DNA of 64,000 bases from Spirosoma fluviale (GTDB taxonomy: Bacteria > Bacteroidota > Bacteroidia > Cytophagales > Spirosomataceae). The notes under the pieces were generated by a model. The model searched no databases, had not been told where the DNA came from, and saw nothing but the letters and a program-made list of their open reading frames with translations. A program made the translations under genes and the position numbers. The stretch lies in the NCBI GenBank assembly GCA_945901025.1, contig CAMDJW010000002.1, positions 186,001 through 250,000 of the forward strand. The letters are read 5' to 3'. Positions 18,388 to 27,777 of the stretch are shown here, piece after piece; position 1 is the stretch's first letter, and each line of letters begins with the position of its first letter.

Positions 18388-21300
18388 ATGGCATCATTAT
18401 CAGAAATCAGTATTAAACGCCCAGTCTTGGCCATTGTCATGTCCATTACAATTATTGTATTTGGGCTCATTGGCTATAATTATTTAGGTGTTAGAGAATA
18501 TCCATCCGTGGACCCTCCGGTTGTTAACGTGCAAACTAGTTATACGGGGGCCAATGCTGACATTATAGAATCTCAAATTACGGAACCGTTAGAAGAGTCC
18601 ATTAATGGAATTGCGGGTATCCGAACATTGACCAGTTCAAGTAGGGATGGGCGATCCAGTATCACAGTTGAATTTGACCTAGCTGTTAATATTGAAGATG
18701 CGGCAAATGATGTGCGTGACCGTGTTTCTAGATCTATGGCTGTATTGCCAAAAGATGTGGATCCACCTGTAATTTCAAAATCAGATGCCGATTCAGGACC
18801 TATTTATAATTTAAATTTATCGTCAAAAACGAGAAATATTTTAAATTTAAATGAGATTGCCACTCGAAATGTAAAAGAAAAATTACAAACGATTCCGGGG
18901 GTAAGTTCGGTTCAAATGTGGGGAGAGAAAAAATATGCCATGCGTTTAAACATTGATCCTGATCGTTTGGCTTCTTTTCGTTTAACGGCTCCAGATATTG
19001 CTGCTGCTTTGACTAAACAAAATATCGAATTGCCATCAGGTAGTATTGAGGGAGCAAATACGGAACTAACGGTTAGAACTCAAGGTAGGTTAACAACGGT
19101 AGAAGATTTTGAAAATTTGATTATCAAAGAGGAGGGGGACAGATCCGTAAAATTTTCAGATGTTGGAAATGTCGTTTTAGCTTCTGAAAATGAAAAGACC
19201 ATGTTTAAGCGGGATAATGTCCCCATGATTTCGATTGCGGTGATTCCTCAGCCAGGCTCAAATCAAATTGAAATTGTCAATTCAATTAGAAAGAAATTGG
19301 TTCAAATTCAAACTACCATGCCAGATGATGTCTTGCTAAAAGAAGGGTTTGACAACACGCGTTATGTAAGAAGATCGATCATAGAGGTAGAAGAAACGAT
19401 ATTAACCGCTATTTTATTGGTAACGATTATTATCTTTCTATTCTTGAGAGACTGGCGTTCGACCATCATTCCCTTGACGGCAATTCCTGTAAGTTTAATT
19501 GGGGTTTTCTTCTTTATGTATTTGGTAGGTTTTTCGATCAACGTATTAACCTTATTAGGCATTGTATTGTCTATCGGATTAGTTGTAGATGACGCCATTG
19601 TTGTTTTGGAGAATATTTACTCTAAAATTGAAGAAGGCTTAAGTCCGTGGAAAGCGGCGCAAGAGGGCTCCAAGGAAATTTACTTTGCTGTTATTTCGAC
19701 CACGGTTACATTGGTCGCCGTATTCTTGCCAGTAATTTTCTTACAAGGAATTACGGGCCGACTATTTCGTGAGTTTGGAATCGTTGTCGCCGGATCTGTT
19801 ATTATATCGGCCTTTGTTTCATTAACATTAACCCCAATGTTAGGTTCAAGACTTTTAAAAGGGGGACATTCAAAACCATGGTTTTACCGGGTAACTGAAC
19901 CATTTTTTGTTTGGCTGAATCGTGCATACGAGACCTCTTTAAATTCATTTTTAAATGTTCGTTGGCTTGCTTGGGTATTAGTGGTGTCACTCTTTGGAAT
20001 TATTTATGCACTATTTAAAACAGGTGCAATCCCATCTGAGCTAGCACCCTTAGAAGATCGAGGTATGTTGAGAGTAAATGCAACAGCTCCTGAAGGAGTT
20101 ACCTTTGAATACATGCTTAATTATACGGATGAAATGTCAAACTTTTTGATGAATGCCATTCCAGATAATGAAAGAAAAAATATATATGCTTATACATCTC
20201 CGCCCTTTGGTAATGGTGGTTCTAACACAGGAAGTATGCGTATCATGTTGACCGATCCAGAAAACAGGAGATCCCAACAAGCAATCGCGGAAGAGTTACA
20301 GCCTAAGATTAAAAAGTTCACGGGAGCAAAAGCTGTTTTAATTCAAGAGCCTACCCTATCTACTGGACAACGTGGTGGTGGTGGATTACCTATAGCATTT
20401 GTCGTTCAGGCACCCAATTTTGAAAAACTTAAAAAGATGATGCCTTTGTTTTTAGCTAAGGTGAGAGAGTCTCCTAAGTTTGAGAATTCAGATGTTAATT
20501 TGAAGTTTACGAAACCAGAATTGCGTTTAGAAATTGATCGTGCCAAAGCACAAAATTTAGGAATATCGATTCAAGATGTGGCCCAAACACTTCAGTTAGG
20601 TCTCTCTGGAAGAAGATTTGGCTATTTTGTGATGGATGGCAAGCAATATCAAATCATTGGTCAAATCAATCGGGATTTAAGAAATGATGTGAAAGACTTA
20701 AAATCCTTGTATGTGAAAAACAATCGCGGGGATTTAATTCAGTTGGACAATTTGGTTAAAATAACGGAACAAAGTACGCCGCCCCAACTATATCGCTATA
20801 ATCGCTATGTTGCCGCTACGGTTCAGGCGCAAATGGCCAAAGGTGTAACGATGGGAGAGGCATTAAATGAGATGGATAAATTAGCCAAAGAAACATTTGA
20901 TGTTTCTTTCTCTACCGCATATGATGGCCAAAGTAAGGAATTTAAAGAATCCAGTTCCTCTTTATTATTCGCATTTGCGTTAGCAATTTTATTGATTTAT
21001 TTGATTTTATCGGCCCAATTTGAAAGTTTCGTAGATCCCCTTATTATTTTATTTACGGTTCCATTGGCGGTTGCAGGTGCGCTGTTAACTTTATGGGATT
21101 TCAGCCAAACACTTAATATTTTCTCGCAAATTGGAATTATTGTGTTAATAGGACTCGTGACCAAAAATGGAATTTTAATTGTGGAGTTTGCCAATCAGAA
21201 AAAAGAGTCGGGCTTATCTAAATTAGAAGCTGTAAAGGTTGCAGCTGCTGCCAGATTTAGACCGATCGTCATGACATCTCTTTGTACTATTTTGGGTATT

Positions 21301-21492
21301 TTACCTATAGCCTTAGCCTTAGGTTCAGGAGCAAAAAGTAGAGTCTCAATGGGTATAGCGGTTGTGGGAGGTATGTTGTTTTCAACGACATTAACCTTGT
21401 ATATCATTCCAGCGATCTATAGTTTTATGTCGAGTAATTACAAGAAATCAAAAGAAGAGGTTGTGGAAGAAGCCAATCATGTCATTGGATAA
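18388..21492 (+). CDS. RND multidrug-type efflux permease (HAE1 family)
   Basis: A 1034-residue inner-membrane proton-driven efflux pump. The order is TM1 (about 10-30), a large periplasmic porter domain, TM2-6 with the TM4 proton-relay region GLVVDDAIVVLENI, TM7, a second periplasmic domain with a glycine-rich loop (TGQRGGGGLP), then TM8-12 with GLVTKNGILIVEFANQ and GAKSRVSMGIAVVGG. Length and layout fit AcrB/MexB-type pumps. Its substrates cannot be read from sequence. The 3' end overlaps the ribD start by 14 nt. Confidence 0.95.
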   Translation: MASLSEISIKRPVLAIVMSITIIVFGLIGYNYLGVREYPSVDPPVVNVQTSYTGANADIIESQITEPLEESINGIAGIRTLTSSSRDGRSSITVEFDLAVNIEDAANDVRDRVSRSMAVLPKDVDPPVISKSDADSGPIYNLNLSSKTRNILNLNEIATRNVKEKLQTIPGVSSVQMWGEKKYAMRLNIDPDRLASFRLTAPDIAAALTKQNIELPSGSIEGANTELTVRTQGRLTTVEDFENLIIKEEGDRSVKFSDVGNVVLASENEKTMFKRDNVPMISIAVIPQPGSNQIEIVNSIRKKLVQIQTTMPDDVLLKEGFDNTRYVRRSIIEVEETILTAILLVTIIIFLFLRDWRSTIIPLTAIPVSLIGVFFFMYLVGFSINVLTLLGIVLSIGLVVDDAIVVLENIYSKIEEGLSPWKAAQEGSKEIYFAVISTTVTLVAVFLPVIFLQGITGRLFREFGIVVAGSVIISAFVSLTLTPMLGSRLLKGGHSKPWFYRVTEPFFVWLNRAYETSLNSFLNVRWLAWVLVVSLFGIIYALFKTGAIPSELAPLEDRGMLRVNATAPEGVTFEYMLNYTDEMSNFLMNAIPDNERKNIYAYTSPPFGNGGSNTGSMRIMLTDPENRRSQQAIAEELQPKIKKFTGAKAVLIQEPTLSTGQRGGGGLPIAFVVQAPNFEKLKKMMPLFLAKVRESPKFENSDVNLKFTKPELRLEIDRAKAQNLGISIQDVAQTLQLGLSGRRFGYFVMDGKQYQIIGQINRDLRNDVKDLKSLYVKNNRGDLIQLDNLVKITEQSTPPQLYRYNRYVAATVQAQMAKGVTMGEALNEMDKLAKETFDVSFSTAYDGQSKEFKESSSSLLFAFALAILLIYLILSAQFESFVDPLIILFTVPLAVAGALLTLWDFSQTLNIFSQIGIIVLIGLVTKNGILIVEFANQKKESGLSKLEAVKVAAAARFRPIVMTSLCTILGILPIALALGSGAKSRVSMGIAVVGGMLFSTTLTLYIIPAIYSFMSSNYKKSKEEVVEEANHVIG

Positions 21493-22534
21493 GGAAATAT
21501 TATGGATGCAACGAGCCCTAGATCTAGCTATCATGGGTTCAGGATTCGTTGCTCCTAATCCATTAGTAGGTTGTGTCATCGTAAAAGACGAGAGAATCAT
21601 CGGGGAAGGTTATCACCAAAATTATGGCGAAGCGCACGCTGAAGTCAATGCAGTAAATTCCCTGGTTAATCCATTAGATATCATAGGCGCTACAGTCTAC
21701 TTGAATTTAGAACCTTGCTCGCATCATGGCAAAACTCCTCCATGCGCTGAATTATTAATCAAAAGTAAGGTGAAGCGCGTGATCATTTGTAATATGGATC
21801 CTAATCCTATTGTTGCCGGTGAGGGAATTGCAAAATTGAAAGCAGCGGGCATTGAAGTTGAGGTAGGATTACTCGCAGAAAAAGGTGAAGAATTAAATCG
21901 AAAATTTTTCTATTTTCAACGAGAGCAAAAACCATATATCACTTTAAAATTTGCCTGTTCGCAAGATCATTTTATCGCTAAGGTAAATGGAGAACCCATT
22001 TCGTTTTCGAACTCAGAAAGCCAACAACTAGTCCATAAAATGCGAGCTGAAAATCAGGCTATATTAATTGGCGTTCAAACGGCTAATGCTGATAATCCTT
22101 CACTTAATGTCCGACATTGGCAAGGAAACTCTCCCATAAGAATCATCATAGATCCATCTAATCGATTACCTAAAGAATCAAAATTAGTTCAGGATTATGA
22201 GGCATTGCTTGTATTTACAAAACACCATAGCGAGACGGTTGGTAACAACAAATGGATAGCAGTAGGTGAAAAAAATCCCATAGAATTCCTCGAGTCTATC
22301 CTAACCTATTGTTATCAAAATAACATTCAATCGATTTTGGTGGAAGGTGGTACGCGCACGGCTAATCAATTCTATACAGCAGGATTAATAAATGAGATTT
22401 GGAAAATTGAGAAGCAAATAAAATTGTGTGAAGGAATACCTGCTCCGATATTGACTGATGTGGTATTTGAAAATAAGTTTATCATAGGCCAAGACAATGT
22501 ATGGTCAAAAGGATTAATGCCAAAAATATCTTAA
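21479..22534 (+). CDS. ribD: bifunctional riboflavin deaminase/reductase RibD
   Basis: Second and third steps of riboflavin synthesis: deamination of the pyrimidine ring, then NADPH reduction of the ribosyl side chain. Taking ATG 21479 (the in-frame TTG at 21461 is less likely) gives 351 residues. The N-terminal cytidine-deaminase fold has zinc ligands H53, C80 and C89 and the proton shuttle E55 (HAEVNA and PCSHHGKTPPC). The C-terminal DHFR-like reductase begins near 150 and has ILVEGGTRTANQF. The start lies inside the RND permease gene; the stop meets that of the convergent mntH within 4 nt. Confidence 0.96.
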   Translation: MSLDKEILWMQRALDLAIMGSGFVAPNPLVGCVIVKDERIIGEGYHQNYGEAHAEVNAVNSLVNPLDIIGATVYLNLEPCSHHGKTPPCAELLIKSKVKRVIICNMDPNPIVAGEGIAKLKAAGIEVEVGLLAEKGEELNRKFFYFQREQKPYITLKFACSQDHFIAKVNGEPISFSNSESQQLVHKMRAENQAILIGVQTANADNPSLNVRHWQGNSPIRIIIDPSNRLPKESKLVQDYEALLVFTKHHSETVGNNKWIAVGEKNPIEFLESILTYCYQNNIQSILVEGGTRTANQFYTAGLINEIWKIEKQIKLCEGIPAPILTDVVFENKFIIGQDNVWSKGLMPKIS

Positions 22535-23850
22535 AGGAATTGAGCAATTAAATATATGTTAAGGCTCAAAATGATGGCTGAGGTTGCCCAAGCCAACCAT
22601 TTTATCCAAGTAGGATTGACAAATTTTCCCATTTTCTTTTCATCACTCGTGAACCAAATGAGTGGAATTACCGCAAAGGATAACTGCATGGAAAGTATTA
22701 CTTGAGAGAAAATCAACAGGTCCCCTATTTTATTGTCTCCCCACCACCAGGTAATAAAAAACGCAGGTAAAATGGCTATAGATCTTGTGATTAATCGTCG
22801 TAGCCAAGGAGTAATTCGTAAATCTAAAAACCCTTCCATGACAATTTGCCCCGCTAATGTTCCCGTTAAGGTGGCATTTTGGCCAGATGCTAATAAGGCA
22901 ATGGCAAAAACAATACTAGCCCAATGACTCCCTAACACGGGGTTTAAAAGCTTATGGGCATCTTGGATCTCAGCAACTCCCCGGTTGCCACTAAAATAAA
23001 ATGTGGATGCCGCTAAAATTAAAATTCCCGCATTGATAAAAAAAGCAAGTCCTAAAGATATCGTGGAGTCAATCGTTGCAAATTTAATAGCCTTCTTTCT
23101 ATCCTCATCCGTTTTTGCAAAGGCCCTAGTTTGAACGATACTCGAGTGCAAATACAAATTATGGGGCATAACCGTGGCGCCTAAAATACCAATCGCTACA
23201 TATAATTGGCGTTCATCAGAAAAAATAGATATTTGTGGCACGAGGCCATTTAAGATAGGATAAAGATCTGGCTTGGATAATATGAGTTCAAAAGCAAAGC
23301 ATACTACGATCACGATCAATAGGGCTAAAACAATTGATTCCAAGACCCTAAATCCCTTTTTCTGCAAAAATAAAATCAAAAATACATCGGTGATCGTAAT
23401 CAGAATTCCCATCAAAATAGGAATATCAAAAAGCAAATGTAAGGCAAGTGCAGAGCCAATAACCTCCGCTAAATCGCAAGCGGTAATAGCCAATTCGCAC
23501 AAAATCCATAAAAAAAACGCGACGGGCTTAGAAAAATAATCCCCACATGCTTGGGCAAGATCTCGCCCTGTAGCGACTCCTAATTTAAGGGCAAGATGTT
23601 GAAGTAAAATGGCAAATAAGCTAGAAATTAAAATAACAGAGAGAAGCGTATAGCCAAATTGAGCCCCACCCGATAAATCAGTAGCCCAATTTCCAGGATC
23701 CATATACCCGACAGCCACCATAAAGCCTGGACCCATAAAGGCCCTTAAATTTCGCCAAAATCCATTGCCTTTAGGGATTGGGATACTTGCAAAAACTTCA
23801 GAAAGAGAATTTGATTGTTTTCTATTTTCCAAGACTTTTATTGGTTTCAA
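22531..23850 (-). CDS. mntH: Nramp divalent metal (Mn2+/Fe2+) transporter
   Basis: A proton-coupled metal importer of 439 residues with about 11 membrane segments. The metal-site motifs are DPGN (51-54, TM1) and MPH (228-230, TM6), which together bind Mn2+/Fe2+. There is no in-frame ATG before the first membrane segment and an in-frame stop lies just upstream at about 23860-23862, so translation must begin at a TTG, either 23850 or 23832. The gene is divergent from an MntR/DtxR regulator and shares with it a large palindrome, so metal-dependent repression is likely. Its 3' end overlaps the ribD end. Confidence 0.93.
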   Translation of the reverse strand: MKPIKVLENRKQSNSLSEVFASIPIPKGNGFWRNLRAFMGPGFMVAVGYMDPGNWATDLSGGAQFGYTLLSVILISSLFAILLQHLALKLGVATGRDLAQACGDYFSKPVAFFLWILCELAITACDLAEVIGSALALHLLFDIPILMGILITITDVFLILFLQKKGFRVLESIVLALLIVIVVCFAFELILSKPDLYPILNGLVPQISIFSDERQLYVAIGILGATVMPHNLYLHSSIVQTRAFAKTDEDRKKAIKFATIDSTISLGLAFFINAGILILAASTFYFSGNRGVAEIQDAHKLLNPVLGSHWASIVFAIALLASGQNATLTGTLAGQIVMEGFLDLRITPWLRRLITRSIAILPAFFITWWWGDNKIGDLLIFSQVILSMQLSFAVIPLIWFTSDEKKMGKFVNPTWIKWLAWATSAIILSLNIYLIAQFL

Positions 23851-23860
23851 ATATAGGATT

Positions 23861-23890
23861 CAAATATACAGAATTTTACGTTGCTTCAAA
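23861..23890 (-). promoter_or_regulatory. Bacteroidota-type promoter of mntH
   Basis: On the minus strand a TTTG (-33; 23887-23890) is followed after 18 nt by TATATTTG (-7; 23861-23868), both matching the Bacteroidota consensus. A second TATATTTG lies at 23848-23855. The -33 element overlaps the edge of the palindrome at 23889-23922, a layout suited to repression. Confidence 0.65.
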
Positions 23891-23922
23891 ATTAATTTTT
23901 AGCCTAGACTAAAAATTAATTT
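23889..23922. promoter_or_regulatory. 34-bp palindromic operator between mntH and mntR
   Basis: Two perfect 14-bp arms (23889-23902 and 23909-23922) flank a 6-bp centre CCTAGA. The core TTTAGCCTAGACTAAA resembles known DtxR/MntR-type boxes, which are AT-rich palindromes centred on TAGnnnnnnCTA. It sits between divergent mntH and the regulator gene and touches the mntH -33 element. Binding by the adjacent regulator is inferred from form and place. Confidence 0.75.
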
Positions 23923-23963
23923 GTCGTATATTTTATTTAAATTGCCGGCCAACTAAATTATCA

Positions 23964-24623
23964 ATGGCAACATCATTAGCGGAAGAAAATTATTTGAAAA
24001 TTATATATCGGCTCTGCGAAGGGACTAAAGAAGATATTTCAACTAATTCCATTGCTGAATTGACAAATAATAAAGCCGCATCTGTCACAGACATGTTGCA
24101 AAAATTAGCTGAAAAAGGATGGGTCACTTATCAAAAATATCAAGGGGTTCGATTAACCAATATAGGCGAAAGTATTGCCCTCAGTATCATACGAAAGCAT
24201 CGTCTTTGGGAAGTATTTTTAGTGGAAAAGCTTGGGTATAATTGGGATGAAGTGCATGAAATAGCGGAGCAATTAGAACATATAGAATCGGAAACATTAA
24301 TCAATAAATTGGATTCTTTTTTAGACTTTCCCAAAATAGACCCACATGGAGATCCGATTCCTAGTCAAGAAGGAGAAATTCCAGAACTGGGATACCTGCA
24401 TTTATCCGAAGTGAAATTGAACGAAACATGTACCCTGATGGGAGTTGCTAAAGACTCTGCGGTATTTCTTCAATTACTCACTAAACTAAATTTAAGCTTA
24501 GGGGCTAGGCTTGAAGTATTGGAGATCAACACATTTGACAGATCTGTTTCATTGAAAATAGCAGAAGAAAAGCCGATTTTCATTAGCCATGAAGTAGCTA
24601 AAAACATATTAGTAAAAATATAA
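23964..24623 (+). CDS. mntR: metal-dependent repressor of the DtxR/MntR family
   Basis: A 219-residue regulator with an N-terminal winged helix (about 1-70), a dimerisation and metal-binding helical domain (about 71-140), and a C-terminal FeoA/SH3-like domain (about 145-219). Candidate metal ligands are H79, E83, H98, E102, E105 and H106. Position 102 is Glu as in Mn-sensing MntR, not the Cys of iron-sensing DtxR, while N9 stands where DtxR has Met and MntR has Asp. Manganese sensing is therefore the better guess. Divergence from mntH with a shared palindrome supports control of manganese uptake and autoregulation. Confidence 0.9.
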   Translation: MATSLAEENYLKIIYRLCEGTKEDISTNSIAELTNNKAASVTDMLQKLAEKGWVTYQKYQGVRLTNIGESIALSIIRKHRLWEVFLVEKLGYNWDEVHEIAEQLEHIESETLINKLDSFLDFPKIDPHGDPIPSQEGEIPELGYLHLSEVKLNETCTLMGVAKDSAVFLQLLTKLNLSLGARLEVLEINTFDRSVSLKIAEEKPIFISHEVAKNILVKI

Positions 24624-24665
24624 ATAATCAGTTAGCTGTTCAGCGGAATGAAGACTATTCCAATT

Positions 24666-24717
24666 CTTTAGCCTAGCTTTACTAACTTTTGAAAAGTTAG
24701 TAAAGCTGGGGCTAAAG
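24666..24717. repeat. palindromic repeat, copy 1 (REP-like hairpin)
   Basis: The inner arms AGCTTTACTAACTTTT and AAAAGTTAGTAAAGCT (24675-24690 and 24692-24707) are perfect with a 1-nt loop. Outer arms CTTTAGCC and GGCTAAAG (24666-24673 and 24710-24717) also pair. The same inner palindrome occurs at 60662 and 61404, flanking a RAYT gene. It lies between the convergent mntR and SNF2 genes. No T-run follows on either strand, so it is not a standard terminator. Confidence 0.85.
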
Positions 24718-24725
24718 GAGTAATT

Positions 24726-27668
24726 TTAGCTTAATAAATCCAGCACCTCATCTTCGCTTAATGCGCGTAGAATACTTTCATCAGAGGTCACTAATTCATT
24801 GGCCAAATCAAGTTTTCGTTGTTGCAAAGCCAATATTTTCTCCTCAACAGTTTCCTTGGTAATAAACTTATAGGTAAATACGGTTTTTTCTTGACCGATT
24901 CGATGGGCCCTGTCTATCGCTTGAGCTTCTGCAGCAGGATTCCACCATGGATCTAAAAGAAATACATAATCAGCTGCTGTTAAATTCAATCCTACGCCAC
25001 CCGCTTTGAGTGAGATTAAAAATACAGATTGTCCATCCGATTTTTGGAAGCTTTCCACTTGGCCTTTTCGGTCTGTGGTGCTACCATCTAAATAGGCATA
25101 TGCAACACCCTGCTCATCCAATGCTCGCTTAATAATCTGCAAATGCTGCACAAATTGACTGAAAATCAATATCTTATGATGTTGCTCTAACACCGTTTCC
25201 AATTTCTCTAAAACCGCTTCCATTTTGCCTGACTCTCCTACATACCCCTCTTCACACAACAAAGGATGGTTGGCTAGTTGGCGCAATTTCGTTAATCCTT
25301 GAAGTACTGAAAAACGAGATTTTTGCAAACCCTCATCTTTAATTTGCTTCAATAAAACATCGCGATAAAATGATTTCGTTTTATCATATAAGCGCTCCTG
25401 CTCCTCAGACATTCCACAATAGGTGATGGATTCCATTTTCTCGGGTAAATCTGCCGCTACTTGACGCTTTTCTCTTCGAAGTAAATATGGCTTAATAAGA
25501 AAATAGAGTCTCTTCTTCATGTCTCCATCAGCCTTTTTTTCGATAGGAATTTGAAAATGATCCTTAAAATATTTTTGTGTTCCAAGTAATCCTGAATTAA
25601 CAAAATTCATTTGAGACCATAAGTCCATCGTAGAATTTTCAAGAGGAGTACCCGTCATCACTAAGCGATATTTGGCGTTCAATTTTTGAACTGCCTTTGT
25701 AATATTAGCTTGAGGATTTTTTATGGCTTGAGACTCGTCCAAAATCACATAGCTAAATTCTTGTTTTTCAAACCAATCAATATCATATCGAACTAAGCCA
25801 AAGGAGCATAAAATCAAATCGGACTTTTTTACTTGGGCTTGCAATTTTTCTCTCTGTGGGCCACTATACACTAGAACTCGCAATTGAGGTGTAAATTTCT
25901 TAGCCTCCATCTCCCAGTTGTACAAAAGAGAAGTAGGCATCACTAACAAGGTTGGTAATACCTCCCCTTGCTCCTTTAAACTTTGTAATAAACAAAGGGT
26001 CTGAATCGTTTTTCCTAAACCCATATCATCCGCAAGACAAGCACCCAAACCAGCATTTTGCCTTGTTCGCATCCACCGATAGCCATCCAATTGGTAAGGT
26101 CTCAAGGTCCCCCTAAAGTTTTTGGGCACAGGGAAATCCTTGGATTGAAGGCTTAAATCGGCAACGGTCTTACTTCTAAGCGATGTTTTAATTAGATCTT
26201 GGTCTTCCCATTCTTGCACCAATTGGAAATGTTGGCGTTTCAAATAAACACCCTCTTCCCCAGGTCTAGTTTCTGAAAAATAGAATAGGTCTTGATAATC
26301 ATGAAACCAATTGTCAGGTATAATAGCAATAGAACCATCAGGCAAATGAAATTCTTTCTTCTTCGCAAGTATGAGTTGGCGTATTTTTAAAAATGGAATT
26401 TGAAATGTTCCAAAAGAAATAACAGCTTGAATATCAAACCAATCCAATTTTTCCCCAATCCTTATCTTAATTTCCGGCTTGCCTAAAAAATAACGTGGCG
26501 CCTGACCATCCCCTCTAAATTGTACCAAATAACCCGCTTGATCTAAATCTTGTTTATGCTCGGTAAGCCACTGAACCGCATCAGAGCGCGAGATTGACGT
26601 TCGGCCATCCTGCTCTAGAGGTAGCCCAATAGACTTCAAGTATTGAAATGCTCTCTTTTCTTTAGTCAGAGATCGCATGATTTTTTGAAAAGCATAACTT
26701 TCTCCCTTTTTCTCAAATAAAACATTCGCCTCCGCAAATAAGCCATCCCACGGAAAGCGATTATTCCCATACTGAAATGACAAGACAAAATTCCAACGAT
26801 CTGCAGCTACTAAAGCAGCCGCTTTTTTAGCCGCCGACTTCTCTTCTTCATCTAATCGTGGGGTAATTGGACCATAGGTCAATAAAAATTGGCAATTTTT
26901 CTCCGTATTTATTACCTCAAAACCTTTGGCATAAATAGGATAACGGGCAACCATCGCCTTCACAAATTTGCGAAAATAGTCTTCCTCCATGTTTTTCGGA
27001 ATGACTACAAATTTTTTATTCAAAAAAGCACGCAGCTTTTTACCTTCTAATAAGGGTTTAAAATGATAAAGCTTTTGATTTAATAACATCCATGCAGGCT
27101 CATCACATAGAATCATGGCGTCTTTATATTGAAATTCCAACTTAGCGCCTAAATACTTCAAAGTAGGGAAATAGTGTGTATTTTCCTCGTTACGCATGAA
27201 GTGAAATAATACTTCAACTGGCTCGGCTTGAATTTCAATGGATTGGCGCATTGGATTTCCATCATTTCCCATGATAAACAATGTCTTATCTGGGCAAATG
27301 AGATCAAATATTTGAGCTCTACGCTTTTCAATGACCGACTGAACAGCCTCTTGAATTTCCTTTTCACCCTTCTCCGCATCAAACGTTTTTAAATAAAACT
27401 CCTCAATGGTCTTACGTTTGGATGTATTAAATTTTTCGAAAATAGCAGCGGGCTTCATCCCCTCAATCAATTTAACTGCTGCCTCATCCCGCTCATCAAG
27501 TCCATGCGCAAATTCATGAAAATTACGCACTGTTAATGTTTGGTACTCCCATGTCAATTGGCCCTTCTCATTCAATTGCACCACAAACACTTCGAATAAA
27601 TATCCGAGAAATTCATGAGACAAAATAGAATAAACTACCCGAAAAGGTTTATTGGGTGAGATCTTCAT
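24726..27668 (-). CDS. SNF2-family DEAD/DEAH-box helicase-like ATPase
   Basis: A 980-residue Swi2/Snf2 protein. The C-terminal half holds the motor: Walker A LADDMGLGKT (about 535-545), the DEAH-equivalent DESQ, motif III TGTPLENS, and motifs V/VI KAGGVGLNLTAADYVF and AIDRAHRIGQ. The N-terminal 500 residues have no motif I recognise; bacterial SNF2 proteins often carry a SWIM or a helicase-associated domain there, and no zinc-binding cysteine pattern is seen. The likely role is ATP-driven remodelling of protein-DNA or RNA polymerase complexes, as in RapA relatives, but this is not demonstrated. It is a single gene between gaps. Confidence 0.9.
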   Translation of the reverse strand: MKISPNKPFRVVYSILSHEFLGYLFEVFVVQLNEKGQLTWEYQTLTVRNFHEFAHGLDERDEAAVKLIEGMKPAAIFEKFNTSKRKTIEEFYLKTFDAEKGEKEIQEAVQSVIEKRRAQIFDLICPDKTLFIMGNDGNPMRQSIEIQAEPVEVLFHFMRNEENTHYFPTLKYLGAKLEFQYKDAMILCDEPAWMLLNQKLYHFKPLLEGKKLRAFLNKKFVVIPKNMEEDYFRKFVKAMVARYPIYAKGFEVINTEKNCQFLLTYGPITPRLDEEEKSAAKKAAALVAADRWNFVLSFQYGNNRFPWDGLFAEANVLFEKKGESYAFQKIMRSLTKEKRAFQYLKSIGLPLEQDGRTSISRSDAVQWLTEHKQDLDQAGYLVQFRGDGQAPRYFLGKPEIKIRIGEKLDWFDIQAVISFGTFQIPFLKIRQLILAKKKEFHLPDGSIAIIPDNWFHDYQDLFYFSETRPGEEGVYLKRQHFQLVQEWEDQDLIKTSLRSKTVADLSLQSKDFPVPKNFRGTLRPYQLDGYRWMRTRQNAGLGACLADDMGLGKTIQTLCLLQSLKEQGEVLPTLLVMPTSLLYNWEMEAKKFTPQLRVLVYSGPQREKLQAQVKKSDLILCSFGLVRYDIDWFEKQEFSYVILDESQAIKNPQANITKAVQKLNAKYRLVMTGTPLENSTMDLWSQMNFVNSGLLGTQKYFKDHFQIPIEKKADGDMKKRLYFLIKPYLLRREKRQVAADLPEKMESITYCGMSEEQERLYDKTKSFYRDVLLKQIKDEGLQKSRFSVLQGLTKLRQLANHPLLCEEGYVGESGKMEAVLEKLETVLEQHHKILIFSQFVQHLQIIKRALDEQGVAYAYLDGSTTDRKGQVESFQKSDGQSVFLISLKAGGVGLNLTAADYVFLLDPWWNPAAEAQAIDRAHRIGQEKTVFTYKFITKETVEEKILALQQRKLDLANELVTSDESILRALSEDEVLDLLS

Positions 27669-27777
27669 GTATTCATTTATAACCCAAATTCTTGAGTTTT
27701 ATGAGTAAAACCTTCAAAAATAAGGGTTTAAATTTAAATACTAGAAAAAATAGAGTAAAATATTAAAAAATCACAAA

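Noticed and set aside
24668-24677. Second MntR box, since TTTAGCCTAG recurs from the operator at 23889
   Set aside because: Only ten bases are shared and the right half does not form the operator's palindrome; probably chance in AT-rich sequence.
24666-24717. Ordinary rho-independent terminator between mntR and the SNF2 gene
   Set aside because: No T-run follows on either strand and the same palindrome recurs at the RAYT gene, so a repeat element is the better reading.
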